A stretch of 64,000 bases of DNA from Actinomycetospora callitridis (GCF_028737265.1 NZ_JAQZAK010000002.1:868001-932000), one strand, 5' to 3'; shown: positions 9,831-21,035, numbered from the stretch's first letter. Notes: a model not told the origin generated them from the letters alone. Made by a program: numbers and translations.

Positions 9831-10396
9831 CGCGACGCCTCGGGCGTCATCTGGATCTCCTCGCGCACCGCGTCCTGGACGTCGGGGCGGCGGGCCATCT
9901 CGGGACCCTGGACGTAGTAGTCCTGCTCGTTCTCGCCGAGGCGCATGGGGTGCGGCGGCTGCTCCATGCCCGGCAGCAGCGGGGCGAGCAGGCGGTCCTT
10001 GTCGTAGATCAGGTCCTGGCGGTCGTCGTCCGCGAGCTCGTACTCGTTCGTCATCGTCAGCGAGCGCGTCGGGCAGGCCTCGATGCACAGGCCGCAGCCG
10101 ATGCAGCGCAGGTAGTTGATCTGGTAGATCGACCCGTAGCGCTCACCCGGCGAGTAGCGCTCCTCGTCGGTGTTGTCGCCGCCCTCGACGTAGATCGCGT
10201 CGGCCGGGCAGGCCCAGGCGCACAGCTCGCAGCCGACGCACTTCTCGAGGCCGTCCGGGTGCCGGTTGAGCTGGTGCCGTCCGTGGTAGCGCGGGGCGGT
10301 CACCTTCTTCACCCGCGGGTAGTCCTCGGTGACGACCTTGCGGAACATCGTCGAGAAGGTCACGCCGAATCCGGCGATCCCGTCGAACATGCCCAT
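9827..10396 (-). CDS. nuoI: NADH-quinone oxidoreductase subunit I, two [4Fe-4S] clusters
   Basis: Ferredoxin-like peripheral arm subunit, 189 residues, carrying clusters N6a and N6b that pass electrons towards NuoB. Both cysteine motifs are complete: [12 protein letters not shown] and [12 protein letters not shown]. The start overlaps the nuoH stop by one base (TGATG). A second ATG two codons later is an alternative start. Confidence 0.97.
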   Translation of the reverse strand: MGMFDGIAGFGVTFSTMFRKVVTEDYPRVKKVTAPRYHGRHQLNRHPDGLEKCVGCELCAWACPADAIYVEGGDNTDEERYSPGERYGSIYQINYLRCIGCGLCIEACPTRSLTMTNEYELADDDRQDLIYDKDRLLAPLLPGMEQPPHPMRLGENEQDYYVQGPEMARRPDVQDAVREEIQMTPEASR

Positions 10397-11709
10397 CAGC
10401 GGTCTCCCTCCTTCGCGCCGGCGGTCACGGTCTCGGCCTCCCGGTCGTCCCCGCGCGCGGCCGTCACCGCGCGGCGGCGCCGCTTCGGTGTCGGCGGCAC
10501 GGCGAGGTCCAGGGGTGGCACGGGGTAGTCGGCGACGACCGGGGGCTCCGGGTCGTCGTCGGGCGGGGTCTGGTCGGGCAGCAGCAGGGCCGCACCGACG
10601 AGCAGCACCAGCGCGACGCCGCCGACGATGAGGATCTGGCCGGTGGTCAGCTCGACGCGCAGCACGCGCAGCGTGGCCACCAGCATCAGCCAGACCAGGC
10701 TGATCGGGATCAGCAGCTTCCAGCCCAGCGCCATGAACTGGTCGTAGCGCTGGCGGGGCAGCGTGCCGCGCAGCCAGACGTAGACGAACAGGAACGCCAG
10801 CGTCTTGCCGAGGAACCAGACGATCGGCAGCCAGCCCTCGTTCGCGGCGGGCCACAGCGACAGCGGCCACGGCGCCTGCCAGCCACCGAGGAACAGCGTC
10901 GTGGCCACCGCGGAGAGGGTGACCATGTTGACGTACTCGGCGAGGAAGAACAGGGCGAACTTCAGCGACGAGTACTCGGTGTGGAAGCCGCCGACCAGCT
11001 CGGACTCGGCCTCGGGGAGGTCGAACGGCGCGCGGTTCGTCTCGCCCACCATCGACACCGCGAAGATCACGAAACTGACGGGCAGCAGCCAGATGTACCA
11101 GCCGGTGGACTGCGCGGCGACGATGTCGGCGGTGGACAGCGAGCCCGCGTACAGCACGACCGCGATGATCGACAGGCCGAGCGCGAGCTCGTAGGAGATC
11201 ACCTGGGCGGCGCTGCGCAGGCTGCCGAGCAGCGGGTACGGCGAGCCGGACGCCCAGCCGGCGAGCACGATGCCGTAGACGCCGATCGACGAGCAGGCCA
11301 GCACCACCAGGATGCCGACGGGCAGGTCGGTCAGCTGCAGCGCGGTCTGCTCGCCGAAGATCGAGACCTCGGGACCGATCGGGATGACCGCCCAGGCGGC
11401 GAAGGCCGGGATCACCGAGAGCACCGGGGCGATGAAGAAGACCGCCTTGTCCGCGAGGACCGGGCGGATGTCCTCCTTGAACGCCAGCTTCAGCCCGTCG
11501 GCCAGCGACTGGAGCAGGCCGAACGGGCCGTTCCAGTTCGGGCCGGGACGCTGCTGCATGCGGCCCACGACGCGGCGCTCGAACCAGATCATGAACAGCG
11601 TGATCACCATGAGCATCGCGAAGACCACGACGACCTTGATCAGCGTCAGCCAGAACGGGTCGTCCGCGAGCAGGGTCTGGGTGTACCCCGGCGGAGGAAC
11701 AGGGTTCAC
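10396..11709 (-). CDS. nuoH: NADH-quinone oxidoreductase subunit H
   Basis: Complex I membrane subunit that forms the quinone-binding chamber with NuoB and NuoD, 437 residues. Conserved: [33 protein letters not shown], and [30 protein letters not shown] with its glutamate-rich loop. GTG start in overlap with the nuoG stop. The last 60 or so residues ([13 protein letters not shown] onward) are a hydrophilic tail absent from Escherichia coli NuoH. Confidence 0.97.
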   Translation of the reverse strand: MNPVPPPGYTQTLLADDPFWLTLIKVVVVFAMLMVITLFMIWFERRVVGRMQQRPGPNWNGPFGLLQSLADGLKLAFKEDIRPVLADKAVFFIAPVLSVIPAFAAWAVIPIGPEVSIFGEQTALQLTDLPVGILVVLACSSIGVYGIVLAGWASGSPYPLLGSLRSAAQVISYELALGLSIIAVVLYAGSLSTADIVAAQSTGWYIWLLPVSFVIFAVSMVGETNRAPFDLPEAESELVGGFHTEYSSLKFALFFLAEYVNMVTLSAVATTLFLGGWQAPWPLSLWPAANEGWLPIVWFLGKTLAFLFVYVWLRGTLPRQRYDQFMALGWKLLIPISLVWLMLVATLRVLRVELTTGQILIVGGVALVLLVGAALLLPDQTPPDDDPEPPVVADYPVPPLDLAVPPTPKRRRRAVTAARGDDREAETVTAGAKEGDR

Positions 11710-14285
11710 GCCGCACTCCCGTCAGTGGTGCCGCCGGTGAGGCGGGCGGGCCCGCCGTGGGTGAGGCCGAGACCCGCCAGCGTGATGACCCCGCCGCCGG
11801 CCTGGGGCACCCGCGCGGGCGCCCAGACGACGTCGTCGGGGAGGTCGGCGAGCTCGACGGGCAGGTGCAGCGACCCGCGCGGGCCCTCGAGCCCGGCCAC
11901 CGCGTCCTCGACCAGCCCGAGCCGCCGGGCCGTCACCGTCGAGATACGGATCTTCGGCGGGCGGGCCGTCCCGGCGAGCTCCGGCTCGTCGATCAGCAGC
12001 GCGCCGCCGTCGAGGAGCTGGCGCCAGGACGCCAGCCGCAGGCTCCCGTCCGTGCCGTCGACGTCACCCGACCCGTCCGGGCCACGCACCGGTCCGATCT
12101 CCGTCGGCCGGGCGGCACCGAGGTGCCCGAGCTCCGCGGCGGCGACCTCCGGGGTCTGCGTGAACAGGTCGACGTCCATCTCGACGGCGAGGGTGTCGAG
12201 CACGCGGCAGTCGGGCAGCGTGATCGCGGCCGTGCCCCCGACGCGGCCGGAGGAGCCGCCCGACGGGTCGATCGTGGTGGCGAAGCGGCGGTCGCGTCCC
12301 TCCCAGTTGCGGAAGGTGCCCGACTTGTTGACCACCGGGGCCACCGGGAGGACCACGTCGGCGTACCGCGTCACCTCGGACGCGACCTGCTCGAGGCTCA
12401 CGACGACGTCGGCCTCGCGCAGCGCCGCGCGGGCGAGCACCGGGTCCGGGAGGTCGGTCAGCTCGACGCCGCCGACCACGAGCCCGGCGAGCTCGCCGGC
12501 GGCGGCGGCCCGCAGGATCGCGCCGCCGTCGCGACCCGGCGTCGCGGGCAGGGCGTTCTCGTCGGCGAGCCCCCAGCTCGACGCGAGCTGCGCGCGGGCG
12601 ACGTCGTCGACGGGGCGTCCGCCGGGCAGCAGGGTCGGCAGCGCGCCGGCGTCCACCGCGCCGCGCTCGCCGGCCCGCCGCGGCACCCAGGCCACGCGGG
12701 CGCCGGTGCGGCCGACGAGGTCGGAGACGGCGGCGTAGAGCCCCGGCACCTCGGCGGCGCGCTCCCCCACCAGCACGACCGCGCCCGGCGTCGCGAGCGC
12801 GGCGGCCACGTCGTCGGGCAGCGTGGCCAGCGCCTCCGGCTCGCGGCCGGGGGCGGTGCGGACCAGCCGGCCGCCGGTCTTGACGACGGCCGGGCTCGAC
12901 CACTGGCCGAGGTGGTGCACCGCCGTGCCCGTGCGGGCCGCCTTGCGCAGCCGCAGGAAGACGACGGGCGCCTCCTCCTCGACCTCGAGGGCCACGGTGA
13001 GGACGGCCGGCGCCGACTCGAGGTCGGCGTAGGTCACCCCGAGGCCGGTGCCGGCGACGTGCGCGGCGAGGAAGTCGAGCTCCTCGCCGGAGTGCGCGCG
13101 GGCGCGGGCGTCGATGTCGTTGGTCTGCAGCGCGGCGCGGGCGAACTTCGCGTAGGCGTACGCGTCCTCGATCGTCAGGCGGCCGCCGGGCAGCACGCCG
13201 ACGCCGCGCTTGGGCTCGCCGGGCTCGCCGTCCGCGTCGAGCGGAGCGGGTCCCGTGCCGTCGCGCGCGGCGAGCAGGGCCGCCGCGGCCCGCTCGAGGG
13301 CGTCGGTCCACGACGTCTCGTGCAGCTCGCCGTCGTCGCCACGCACCAGCGGGCGCGTGATCCGGGTGGCCGACTGCGCGTAGCGGAACGCGAAGCGGGT
13401 CTTGTCGTCGATCCACTCCTCGTTGACGTCCGGGTCCTCGCCGGCGAGCACGCGGGTGACCGCGCCGCGGCGCCAGTCGCGGCGGACCGCTGCGCCCGAG
13501 GAGTCGTGCTCCGAGACGCCGGGCGTCGAGACGAGGTCGAACGGGCGCGAGCGGAAACGGTAGGACGCCGAGGTCAGCGCGCCGACCGGGCAGATCTGGA
13601 TGGTGTTGCCGGAGAAGTAGGACTGGAAGTCCTCGCCCTCGCCGAAGGCGGTCTCCTCGGTGCCGATCTGCTGGTGCGCGCCGCGCTCGAGCAGCTCGAT
13701 GAACTGGTCGCCGGCGATCTGGCGCGAGAACCGCGTGCAGCGCTGGCAGAGCACGCAGCGCTCGCGGTCGAGCAGCACCTCGTCGGAGATCGGCAGCGGC
13801 TTGGCGAACGTCCGCTTCTCCTCGACGAAGCGGGAGTCCGCGCGTCCCGAGGACATCGCCTGGTTCTGCAGGGGGCACTCGCCGCCCTTGTCGCAGATCG
13901 GGCAGTCCAGCGGATGGTTGATGAGCAGCAGCTCCATGACGCCCTGCTGCGCCTTGTCGGCCACCGCGGAGGTCATCTGGGTGTTGACGACCATGTCCTG
14001 GGCCACGGTCATCGTGCAGCTGGCCTGCGGCTTGGGCATCTTGCGACCGCCCATCTCCACCTCGACCAGGCACTGACGGCAGGCGCCGGCCGGGTCGAGC
14101 AGGGGGTGGTCGCAGAAGCGCGGGACGACGATCCCGAGCCGCTCGCAGGTGCGGATCAACAGCTCGCCCTGCGGGGCGTCGACCACGCGGTCGTCGATGG
14201 TCAGCCGGACGTGCCCGTGCGGGACCGGGGGCAGATCCTCCCGCTCGGAGGGCTTCTCCGGGGCCTTCTCGGACGCGGCGGTCAT
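11706..14285 (-). CDS. nuoG: NADH-quinone oxidoreductase subunit G
   Basis: Large iron-sulfur subunit of the NADH module, 859 residues. N-terminal [2Fe-2S] ligands are seen in [19 protein letters not shown]; the His-Cys N5 motif follows in [17 protein letters not shown], and [10 protein letters not shown] begins the N4 cluster region. The remainder is a molybdopterin-oxidoreductase-like fold (about residues 230-780) that has lost its cofactor in this family. ATG 14285 is in ATGA overlap with nuoF; the open frame upstream is not coding. Confidence 0.96.
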   Translation of the reverse strand: MTAASEKAPEKPSEREDLPPVPHGHVRLTIDDRVVDAPQGELLIRTCERLGIVVPRFCDHPLLDPAGACRQCLVEVEMGGRKMPKPQASCTMTVAQDMVVNTQMTSAVADKAQQGVMELLLINHPLDCPICDKGGECPLQNQAMSSGRADSRFVEEKRTFAKPLPISDEVLLDRERCVLCQRCTRFSRQIAGDQFIELLERGAHQQIGTEETAFGEGEDFQSYFSGNTIQICPVGALTSASYRFRSRPFDLVSTPGVSEHDSSGAAVRRDWRRGAVTRVLAGEDPDVNEEWIDDKTRFAFRYAQSATRITRPLVRGDDGELHETSWTDALERAAAALLAARDGTGPAPLDADGEPGEPKRGVGVLPGGRLTIEDAYAYAKFARAALQTNDIDARARAHSGEELDFLAAHVAGTGLGVTYADLESAPAVLTVALEVEEEAPVVFLRLRKAARTGTAVHHLGQWSSPAVVKTGGRLVRTAPGREPEALATLPDDVAAALATPGAVVLVGERAAEVPGLYAAVSDLVGRTGARVAWVPRRAGERGAVDAGALPTLLPGGRPVDDVARAQLASSWGLADENALPATPGRDGGAILRAAAAGELAGLVVGGVELTDLPDPVLARAALREADVVVSLEQVASEVTRYADVVLPVAPVVNKSGTFRNWEGRDRRFATTIDPSGGSSGRVGGTAAITLPDCRVLDTLAVEMDVDLFTQTPEVAAAELGHLGAARPTEIGPVRGPDGSGDVDGTDGSLRLASWRQLLDGGALLIDEPELAGTARPPKIRISTVTARRLGLVEDAVAGLEGPRGSLHLPVELADLPDDVVWAPARVPQAGGGVITLAGLGLTHGGPARLTGGTTDGSAA

Positions 14286-15622
14286 GCGCTGGCTCCGCTC
14301 AGCTCCACGATTCGGTCCACTTCCGGATGCCGCTGCTGCCCCGCGTTCAGGGCGCACAGGTCGACGAACTCCTGCCGGAAGTACTTGATGCCACTGGTGA
14401 TCGGCGAGACCGCGCCGTCGCCGAGGGCGCAGAATGAGCGCCCGAGGATGTTGTCGCAGACGTCGAGCAGCGTGTCGATGTCGGCCTCGGTGCCCTCGCC
14501 GTCGACCATCCGGCGCAGGATGCCGGCGAGCCAGTAGCAGCCCTCCCGGCACGGCGTGCACTTGCCGCAGGACTCGTGCTCGTAGAACTCGGTCCACTTC
14601 ATGACCGCCCACGGGACCGAGACGGTCTCGTTGAAGATCATGAGCGCTGTGGTGCCGAGCATCGACCCGGCCTCGGTGGCCCCCTCGAAGTCCAGCGGCA
14701 CGTCGAGGTGCTCGTCGGTGAGCAGCGGCGTCGACGACCCGCCCGGTGTCCAGAACTTCAGCGGGATGCCGTCCTTCATGCCGCCCGCGAGGTCGAGGAG
14801 CTCGCGCAGGGTCGTGCCCAGCGGCGCCTCGTACTGCCCGGGCCGCTCGACGTGGCCGGACAGCGAGTAGATCTTCGGGCCGGGCGAGCGCTCGCGGCCC
14901 ATCGTCCGGAACCAGTCCTTGCCGCCGTTGACGATCGACGGGACGGTCGCGATCGTCTCGACGTTGTTGACGACGGTGGGCGCGGCGTAGAGGCCCGCGG
15001 TCGCCGGGAACGGCGGCTTGAGCCGCGGCTGCCCGCGACGACCCTCGAGCGAGTCGAGCAGCGCCGTCTCCTCGCCGCAGATGTACGCCCCGGCGCCGGC
15101 GTGCACGACGATGTCGAGGTCGAAGCCGGAGCCGTGGATGTCCTTGCCGAGGTGACCGGCGTCGTAGGCCTCGCGCACCGCGGCGTGCAGACGCCGCAGG
15201 ACGTGGACGACCTCGCCACGCACGTAGATCGCGCAGAAGTGCGCGCGGATCGCCCAGCTCGTGATGATGCAGCCCTCGATGAGCGAGTGCGGGTCCGCCA
15301 TCATCAGCGGGACGTCCTTGCAGGTGCCCGGCTCGCCCTCGTCGGCGTTGATGACGAGGTACTTCGGCTTCGCCGCCGGGCCGGTGGGCGTCTCGCCCGG
15401 CTTGGCCTGCGGGATGAAGCTCCACTTCATGCCCGTCGGGAACCCGGCGCCGCCGCGTCCGCGCAGGCCGGAGTCCTTGACGAGCGCGACGAGGTCGTCG
15501 GGCGGGGTCGCCAGCGCGGTGCGCAGCGCCTCGTAGCCGCCGAGCTCGGTGTAGTTGCGCAGCGTCCAGGACTCGGGGCCGAGCCAGTGCTTGGTCAGGA
15601 CCGGGGTGAGCGGGTCGGTCAT
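14282..15622 (-). CDS. nuoF: NADH-quinone oxidoreductase subunit F (NADH/FMN site)
   Basis: Oxidises NADH through FMN and holds cluster N3, 446 residues. Visible motifs: GLRGRGGAGFPTGMKW for NADH/FMN binding, AGAGAYICGEETALLDSLEG, and the [4Fe-4S] motif ESCGKCTPCREGCYW, with the fourth cysteine further on in NILGRSFCALGD. ATG start in ATGA overlap with nuoE. Confidence 0.97.
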   Translation of the reverse strand: MTDPLTPVLTKHWLGPESWTLRNYTELGGYEALRTALATPPDDLVALVKDSGLRGRGGAGFPTGMKWSFIPQAKPGETPTGPAAKPKYLVINADEGEPGTCKDVPLMMADPHSLIEGCIITSWAIRAHFCAIYVRGEVVHVLRRLHAAVREAYDAGHLGKDIHGSGFDLDIVVHAGAGAYICGEETALLDSLEGRRGQPRLKPPFPATAGLYAAPTVVNNVETIATVPSIVNGGKDWFRTMGRERSPGPKIYSLSGHVERPGQYEAPLGTTLRELLDLAGGMKDGIPLKFWTPGGSSTPLLTDEHLDVPLDFEGATEAGSMLGTTALMIFNETVSVPWAVMKWTEFYEHESCGKCTPCREGCYWLAGILRRMVDGEGTEADIDTLLDVCDNILGRSFCALGDGAVSPITSGIKYFRQEFVDLCALNAGQQRHPEVDRIVELSGASA

Positions 15623-16416
15623 GCGGAGCCTCCCTCGTCCGGCACGGGTGGCGCGGTCCAGCCGCGCTCCTCGGCGAGCCGGGCGCCGCGCAGGCTCTCC
15701 TCGGCCGCCGACGGACCGGCGACGGCGGCGAGACCGCCGACGGCCGGGTCGTCGAAGAACCCGGCGAGCAGCAGCTCGACCGAGCGGAAGTCGTTGAGCG
15801 GGGCGCCGCGGGTGGGGTGCGGCTTCTCGCCCCGCTGCAGCGCGTCGATGATCTCGACGGCCGACTCGACCGTCTGCTTGTCGAAGAACTCGTAGTCGAC
15901 GGTGAGCACCGGGGCGAGGTCGCAGGCGGCCAGGCACTCGGCGTGCTCGATCGTCGCGGTGCCGTCGGCGCTGGTCTGCTCGTGCCCGATCCCGCCGAGG
16001 CGTTCCCGGACCGCGGCGTAGATGTCGTCGCCGCCCAGGGCCGCGCAGAGCGTGTTCGTGCAGACGCTCACGAGGTGACGGCCGACGGGCTCGCGCTTGT
16101 ACATCGTGTAGAAGGTCGCGACCGCGGAGACCTCGGCGGTCGTGATCTCCAGGACCTCCGCGCAGAACGCGATGCCGGCGCGGGAGACGTGGCCCTCGAC
16201 GTGCTGGACGAGGTGCAGCAGCGGCAGCAGGGCCGACCGCGGCTGCGGGTAGCGGGCGACGATCGCCGTTGCCCGGTCGCGCACCCCGTCGAACACCGTG
16301 GTGTCCACCGAGGCGCGCTCGGCGTGCTGCGCGGTGGTGCCGCCGGCCTCGTCGATCGCGTGCTCGGGCTCGACGGGCGGGGCCGCCGGCGCCTCGGGTC
16401 CGAGAGCGCGGCTCAT
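15619..16416 (-). CDS. nuoE: NADH-quinone oxidoreductase subunit E
   Basis: Thioredoxin-fold subunit with a [2Fe-2S] cluster (N1a), 265 residues. The ligands appear as CTNTLC (CX4C) and CLAAC (CX3C), as expected. About 45 residues of Ala/Pro/Glu-rich sequence precede the conserved domain, and a further 70 residues follow the last cysteine. Start ATG overlaps the nuoD stop by 4 nt. Confidence 0.95.
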   Translation of the reverse strand: MSRALGPEAPAAPPVEPEHAIDEAGGTTAQHAERASVDTTVFDGVRDRATAIVARYPQPRSALLPLLHLVQHVEGHVSRAGIAFCAEVLEITTAEVSAVATFYTMYKREPVGRHLVSVCTNTLCAALGGDDIYAAVRERLGGIGHEQTSADGTATIEHAECLAACDLAPVLTVDYEFFDKQTVESAVEIIDALQRGEKPHPTRGAPLNDFRSVELLLAGFFDDPAVGGLAAVAGPSAAEESLRGARLAEERGWTAPPVPDEGGSA

Positions 16417-17732
16417 CGGTCACAACCCCCCATCACGGGATCCAGCGAGGCCAGCGCGGCGATGACGTCCGAGACCATCCCGCCCTCCGACATCGCGGGT
16501 GCGGCCTGCAGGTTCACGAAGCTGGGGTCGCGCAGGTGCACGCGCAGCGGACGCGTGCCGCCGTCGGACACCAGGTGCGCGCCGAGCTCGCCGCGGGGCG
16601 ACTCGATCGGCACGTAGGCCTGGCCCGGCGGCACCTTGAAGCCCTCGGTGACCAGCTTGAAGTGGTGGATCAGCGACTCCATCGACTGACCCATGATCTT
16701 GCGGACGTGGTCGAGGGAGTTGCCCATGCCGTCGGCACCGATCGACAGCTTGGCGGGCCACGCGATCTTGGCGTCCTCGACCATCACCGGGCCCGGCTCG
16801 AGCCGGTCGAGGGCCTGCTCGATGATCCGCAGCGACTGGCTCATCTCCTCGACCCGCAGCACGTAGCGGGCGAAGCTGTCGGCCGCGGTGTCGGTGGGGA
16901 CCTCGAAGTCGTAGTGCTCGTACCCGAGGTACGGCTCGACCTCGCGGAGGTCCCAGGCCAGCCCCGCCGAGCGCAGGATCGGGCCGGTGACGCCGAGCGC
17001 GAGACATCCGTCGAGGGGCAGGTAGCCGACGCCCTCGAGGCGCTGGCGCCAGATGCGGTTGCCGGTGAGCAGCTTGTGGAAGCCGGGCAGCCGCTCGCGC
17101 ATCACCTTGATGAACGACCGGATGCGCTCCTCGTGGCCCTCGGGCAGGTCCTGCACGACCCCGCCGGGGCGGATGAACGCGTGGTTCATGCGCAGGCCGG
17201 TGAGGAACTCGAGCAGGTGCAGGACCTCCTCGCGCTCCCGGAAGCCGTTGGTCATGCCGGTGAGCGCACCGAGCTCCATGCCGCCGGTGGCGAGCGCGAC
17301 GAGGTGCGAGCCGATCCGGTTGATCTCCATGAGGAGCACGCGGATCGTCGCGGCGCGGTCGGGCACGTCGATGCCCAGCAGCCGCTCGGTGGACAGGCAG
17401 TAGGCGGTCTCGTTGAACAGCGGCGCGAGGTAGTCCGCCCGCGTCACGAAGGTGACGCCCTGGGTCCAGGTGCGGTACTCGCAGTTCTTCTCGATGCCGG
17501 TGTGCAGGTAGCCGATGACCAGGCGCGCGTCGGTGACGACCTCGCCCTGCAGCTCCAGCACGAGCCGCAGCACGCCGTGCGTCGACGGGTGCTGCGGACC
17601 CATGTTGATGACGATGCGCTCGTCGCCCGCGGTCTGGTCGATCATCTCGTCCCAGTCGCCACCGGTGACCGTGTAGACGGTGCCCTCGGTGGTCTCGCGG
17701 GAGGAGGCGGCGTACGGGTCCGTGGTGGTCAC
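16413..17732 (-). CDS. nuoD: NADH-quinone oxidoreductase subunit D
   Basis: 49-kDa type subunit, 439 residues, descended from the NiFe-hydrogenase large subunit and lining the quinone site. The N-terminal [22 protein letters not shown] with the quinone-binding His is present, as is [16 protein letters not shown]. It lacks the hydrogenase cysteines, as in all NuoD. GTG start in GTGA overlap with nuoC. Confidence 0.97.
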   Translation of the reverse strand: MTTTDPYAASSRETTEGTVYTVTGGDWDEMIDQTAGDERIVINMGPQHPSTHGVLRLVLELQGEVVTDARLVIGYLHTGIEKNCEYRTWTQGVTFVTRADYLAPLFNETAYCLSTERLLGIDVPDRAATIRVLLMEINRIGSHLVALATGGMELGALTGMTNGFREREEVLHLLEFLTGLRMNHAFIRPGGVVQDLPEGHEERIRSFIKVMRERLPGFHKLLTGNRIWRQRLEGVGYLPLDGCLALGVTGPILRSAGLAWDLREVEPYLGYEHYDFEVPTDTAADSFARYVLRVEEMSQSLRIIEQALDRLEPGPVMVEDAKIAWPAKLSIGADGMGNSLDHVRKIMGQSMESLIHHFKLVTEGFKVPPGQAYVPIESPRGELGAHLVSDGGTRPLRVHLRDPSFVNLQAAPAMSEGGMVSDVIAALASLDPVMGGCDR

Positions 17733-18535
17733 GTGTAGGCCCTCCGCTGGTCGGGCGGCGGGATCTCCGCGTCGTGGTACTCCACGGGGATGCCACCGAG
17801 CGGGTAGCTCTTGAGCTGCGGGTGACCGTTCCAGTCGTCCGGCATCAGGATCCGGGTCAGGCTCGGGTGGCCGTCGAAGACGATGCCGAACATGTCCCAG
17901 GTCTCGCGCTCGTGCCAGTCGGCGGTCGGGAAGACCTCGACGAGCGACGGGCAGTGCGCGTCGTCGAGCTCGAGGGCGATCTCGAGGCGCAGCCGGCGGC
18001 GGTAGGTCATCGACAGCAGCTGGACGACGACGTGCAGCTGCTGCGGCACGCCCTCGCCGTAGTCGACCCCGGAGACGCCGGAGCAGAACTCGAAGCGCAG
18101 CGCAGGGTCGTCGCGCAGCGTGCGGGCCAGCCGCACGAGGTGCTCGCGGTCGACGTACCAGGTCATCTCGCCGCGGTCGACGGTCACCTGGTGCACACAG
18201 GTGTCGAAGTCGGCGCCGCCGTCGTCGGCCAGCGCCGCGGTCGCCTCGTCGGCGACCTCGTCGAACCAGCCGCCGTAGGGCCGCTCGGCCGGGGCGGGCG
18301 CGTAGGCGGGCAGGCGGAGCCCGCCGAAGCCCGACGTGTCGCCGGAGCCGGCGATGCCGAACATGCCCTCGCGGGCCCGTCCGGCGACGGCGCCGGACAC
18401 GTCGCGGCGGGCGATCTCCTGGGGGCCGAACGCGGCGGCACCCGCGGAGGAGGCGTTGGACGCGCCGGATGGGCCGCTCGCGCCCCCGGCACCGGTGCCC
18501 GGGGTCACGGGCCCGTCCTTCTCGTCACCAGACAT
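17729..18535 (-). CDS. nuoC: NADH-quinone oxidoreductase subunit C
   Basis: 30-kDa subunit of the peripheral arm, 268 residues; separate from NuoD, unlike in E. coli. The conserved C-terminal motif [27 protein letters not shown] is present. The first 90 or so residues are Gly/Ala/Ser-rich and probably disordered before the fold begins. It overlaps nuoB by 11 nt. Confidence 0.96.
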   Translation of the reverse strand: MSGDEKDGPVTPGTGAGGASGPSGASNASSAGAAAFGPQEIARRDVSGAVAGRAREGMFGIAGSGDTSGFGGLRLPAYAPAPAERPYGGWFDEVADEATAALADDGGADFDTCVHQVTVDRGEMTWYVDREHLVRLARTLRDDPALRFEFCSGVSGVDYGEGVPQQLHVVVQLLSMTYRRRLRLEIALELDDAHCPSLVEVFPTADWHERETWDMFGIVFDGHPSLTRILMPDDWNGHPQLKSYPLGGIPVEYHDAEIPPPDQRRAYT

Positions 18536-19118
18536 GCTCCTCCTTCACCTCCCCGTGCTTGTCCCGCTTGGCGTACTTCACCGACGACGGCAGCAGCTCG
18601 AGCTTCTCGCCCTGCGCCTTGCGCTCGGCGGCGAGCTCGGCCCGGACGGGTCCGAGCGGCTCGGCCTGGATCTTCTGGTGCAGCTTGAGGATCGCGTCGA
18701 TGAGCATCTCCGGCCGCGGCGGGCAGCCCGGCAGGTACATGTCGACGGGCACGACGTGGTCGACGCCCTGGACGACCGCGTAGTTGTTGAACATCCCGCC
18801 CGACGACGCGCAGACGCCCATGGCGAGCACCCAGCGGGGCTCGGCCATCTGGTCGTAGATCTGGCGCAGGACCGGGGCCATCTTGTTGGTGACGCGGCCC
18901 GCGACGATCATCAGGTCGGCCTGGCGGGGGCTCGGGCGGAAGACCTCCATGCCGAAGCGGCCGAGGTCGTAGCGCGGGGCGCCCGAGGTCATCATCTCGA
19001 TCGCGCAGCAGGCCAGCCCGAAGGTGGCGGGCCACAGCGATGCCTTGCGGGTCCAGTTGACCAGGCTCTCGACGCTGGCCAGCACGATCCCGTTCGGGAG
19101 CTTCTCTTCCAGTCCCAT
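18525..19118 (-). CDS. nuoB: NADH-quinone oxidoreductase subunit B, cluster N2
   Basis: Carries the terminal cluster N2 that reduces menaquinone, 197 residues. The tandem cysteines ([11 protein letters not shown]) and the later ligands [21 protein letters not shown] and [10 protein letters not shown] are all there. It ends in a charged tail. It starts 4 nt after nuoA. Confidence 0.97.
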   Translation of the reverse strand: MGLEEKLPNGIVLASVESLVNWTRKASLWPATFGLACCAIEMMTSGAPRYDLGRFGMEVFRPSPRQADLMIVAGRVTNKMAPVLRQIYDQMAEPRWVLAMGVCASSGGMFNNYAVVQGVDHVVPVDMYLPGCPPRPEMLIDAILKLHQKIQAEPLGPVRAELAAERKAQGEKLELLPSSVKYAKRDKHGEVKEEHVW

Positions 19119-19122
19119 GCTT

Positions 19123-19488
19123 CTAGCTCCAGTCCAGCCCGCCGCGGCGCCACACGTAGGCGTAGGCGAAGGCGACGGTGGCGACGAACAGCACGATCTC
19201 GACGAGACCGAACAACCCGAGCGCGTCGATGTTCACCGCGAACGGGTAGAGGAAGACCATCTCGATGTCGAAGAGGATGAAGAGCATCGCGGTGAGGTAG
19301 TAGGCCACCGGGATGCGGCCGCCGCCGGCGACCGGCTGCGGCGACGGCTCGATGCCGCACTCGTAGGCGTCGAGCTTCGCGCGGTTGTAGCGACGCGGTC
19401 CGATGAAGGGCGCGGCCGTGACCGAGAACAGCCCGAACCCGGCGGCGAGCACGAACATGACGACCAGCGGGACGTAGAGGTCCAGCAT
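19123..19488 (-). CDS. nuoA: NADH-quinone oxidoreductase subunit A
   Basis: Three-helix membrane subunit, 121 residues, first gene of nuoA-N. The conserved [12 protein letters not shown] loop with its cysteine, near the quinone channel, and [16 protein letters not shown] are present. The 164 bases upstream separate it from menJ and hold a TAGGGT element that may be a promoter, so nuo could be transcribed both from there and by read-through from menJ. Confidence 0.97.
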   Translation of the reverse strand: MLDLYVPLVVMFVLAAGFGLFSVTAAPFIGPRRYNRAKLDAYECGIEPSPQPVAGGGRIPVAYYLTAMLFILFDIEMVFLYPFAVNIDALGLFGLVEIVLFVATVAFAYAYVWRRGGLDWS

Positions 19489-19585
19489 CGTCGCTCCTTC
19501 CTCCCCGTGCTGCGCGTCGGGAGTTCCGTGGTGGTGCGGCCCACGCGCGGGCCGTGCAGTGGATCACGGTCGGCGGGCGGGACCG

Positions 19586-19591
19586 ACCCTA
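19586..19591 (-). promoter_or_regulatory. Possible -10 element upstream of nuoA
   Basis: TAGGGT on the minus strand, about 100 nt before the nuoA ATG, fits the actinobacterial TANNNT -10 consensus. No convincing -35 hexamer is seen at 17-18 nt. The rest of 19489-19652 shows no Rex-box-like palindrome. Confidence 0.3.
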
Positions 19592-19652
19592 ATGAGCCCG
19601 AACGGGCGAGACGCCGATGAGGGCGGCCTAACCCGGGTGAGCGGTCTGCGGC

Positions 19653-21005
19653 TCAGGCCGCGACGGAGCCCTCCTTCCGGGTGCTCGGCGACCCCGGCGG
19701 CGCGTCCCCGAGTGGCGGCACCATCCGCAGGACGAGGTCGAGCGCGCGGTCCCCCGCGTCGCCGTCCCGTCCGTCGGTGAGCCCGGTGAAGAGCCGGAGC
19801 GCGGCCTCCATGAGACGTCGCCTCGGCATCCCGAGGCGCAGGGCGTGGTGCATGAACCGCGGCCGGCCGAGCGCACTCGCCGCCCGGTTGCCGACGCGGT
19901 ACCAGCTGCCGAGCTCGTGGCGGACCGCCGCCGGGTACGCGGCCAGCGCGATCTCCCGTCCGGGGCCCTCCGGCCGGGCGCTCGCCTGCACGACGCATTC
20001 GGCGGCGATGGCCGCGGACTGCAGCGCGTAGGCGATGCCCTCGCCGCTGAACGGGTTGACCATCCCGCCGGCGTCGCCGACGAGCACGAGGCCGTCGCGG
20101 TAGAGCGGGGTGCGGCTCATCCCCATCGGCAGCGCGGCGCCGCCGATCGCGCCGGTGGCGTTCTCCTCGCGCAGACCCCACTCGGCGGGCAGGCCCTCGA
20201 CCCAGTGCCGGAGCAGGGCGCGGTAGTCCCGCTTGTCGTTCTTCCGCGTGGCGAGGACGCCGAGGCCGACGTTGGCGGTGCCGTCGCCCATCCCGAACAC
20301 CCAGCCGTAGCCGCCGTGCAGGTCGGGGCCGACGCCCGGGCCGTCGTGCAGGCCGAGGTGCGTCTCGAGGTAGTCGTCGTCGTGGCGCGGGCTCGTGTAG
20401 TAGCGGCGCACCGCGACGCCGAGCGGGCGGTCGTCGCGCTTGCCGATCCCGAGGCTCAGCGCGGTGCGCGCGCCGACGCCGTCGCAGGCGACGACCAGCG
20501 GCGCGCGGTAGGAGACCGGCTCGCGCTCCGGGCCGCGGCGGGCGTCGACGCCGGTGACGCGACCTGTGCGCTCGTCGATTGTCGCGCCGGAGACCGAGAC
20601 GCCCTCCTCGACGCGGGCCCCGGCGGCGCGGGCGTGGTCGGCGAGCATCTGGTCGAAGTCGCGCCGCGGGCGCACGAGGCCGTAGGCGGGGAAGGTGGCG
20701 AGCTCGGGCCAGTCGAGCTGGATGCTCGTGCCGCCGCCGATGACCCGCAGGCCGCGCTGGTGACGCCAGCCGGCCTCCTCGCGGGTGTCGACGCCGAGGT
20801 CGACGAGCTGCTTCACCCCGCGCGGGGTCACGCCGTCGCCGCAGACCTTCTCGCGGGGGAACGTCGCCTTCTCCAGGACGAGCACGTCGAGCCCGGCGCG
20901 CGCCAGGTACGTCGCGACCGTGGAGCCTGCGGGACCGGCACCCACGACGACGACATCGGCGTCGGCGTCGGGGCTGCGGCGCGCTCCGGTGGTGGCGGCG
21001 GACAC
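19653..21005 (-). CDS. menJ: Geranylgeranyl reductase family flavoprotein (menaquinone reductase)
   Basis: FAD-dependent reductase, 450 residues, which in mycobacteria saturates one isoprene unit of the menaquinone tail. It opens with the dinucleotide motif VVVVGAGPAGSTVATYLARAG, followed by FPREKVCGDGVTPRGVK (the CxxG site of the family) and VLVGDAGGMVNPFSGEGIAYAL, the second FAD motif. GTG start with AAGGAG 8 nt upstream. Position beside menG and a prenyl synthase supports the menaquinone role. A Rex-box-like palindrome sits just before the ribosome-binding site. Archaeal-type lipid reductases are the other members of this family. Confidence 0.88.
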   Translation of the reverse strand: MSAATTGARRSPDADADVVVVGAGPAGSTVATYLARAGLDVLVLEKATFPREKVCGDGVTPRGVKQLVDLGVDTREEAGWRHQRGLRVIGGGTSIQLDWPELATFPAYGLVRPRRDFDQMLADHARAAGARVEEGVSVSGATIDERTGRVTGVDARRGPEREPVSYRAPLVVACDGVGARTALSLGIGKRDDRPLGVAVRRYYTSPRHDDDYLETHLGLHDGPGVGPDLHGGYGWVFGMGDGTANVGLGVLATRKNDKRDYRALLRHWVEGLPAEWGLREENATGAIGGAALPMGMSRTPLYRDGLVLVGDAGGMVNPFSGEGIAYALQSAAIAAECVVQASARPEGPGREIALAAYPAAVRHELGSWYRVGNRAASALGRPRFMHHALRLGMPRRRLMEAALRLFTGLTDGRDGDAGDRALDLVLRMVPPLGDAPPGSPSTRKEGSVAA

Positions 21006-21017
21006 GGCACGGGCTCC

Positions 21018-21035
21018 TTGTGAATCCGTTCACTA
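21018..21035 (-). promoter_or_regulatory. Rex-box-like operator before menJ-nuo
   Basis: TTGTGAATCCGTTCACTA matches the known Rex operator TTGTGAA-N4-TTCACAA at 13 of 14 fixed bases. It overlaps the region just upstream of the menJ ribosome-binding site, with a TAGACT -10-like element at 21050-21055, so a bound protein would sit a few bases downstream of the start of transcription. Rex itself is encoded at 55196-55990. Binding is inferred. Confidence 0.72.

Noticed and set aside
19489-19652. Rex box directly before nuoA
   Set aside because: No TGTGAA/TTCACA pair at the right spacing; the nearest site is before menJ.
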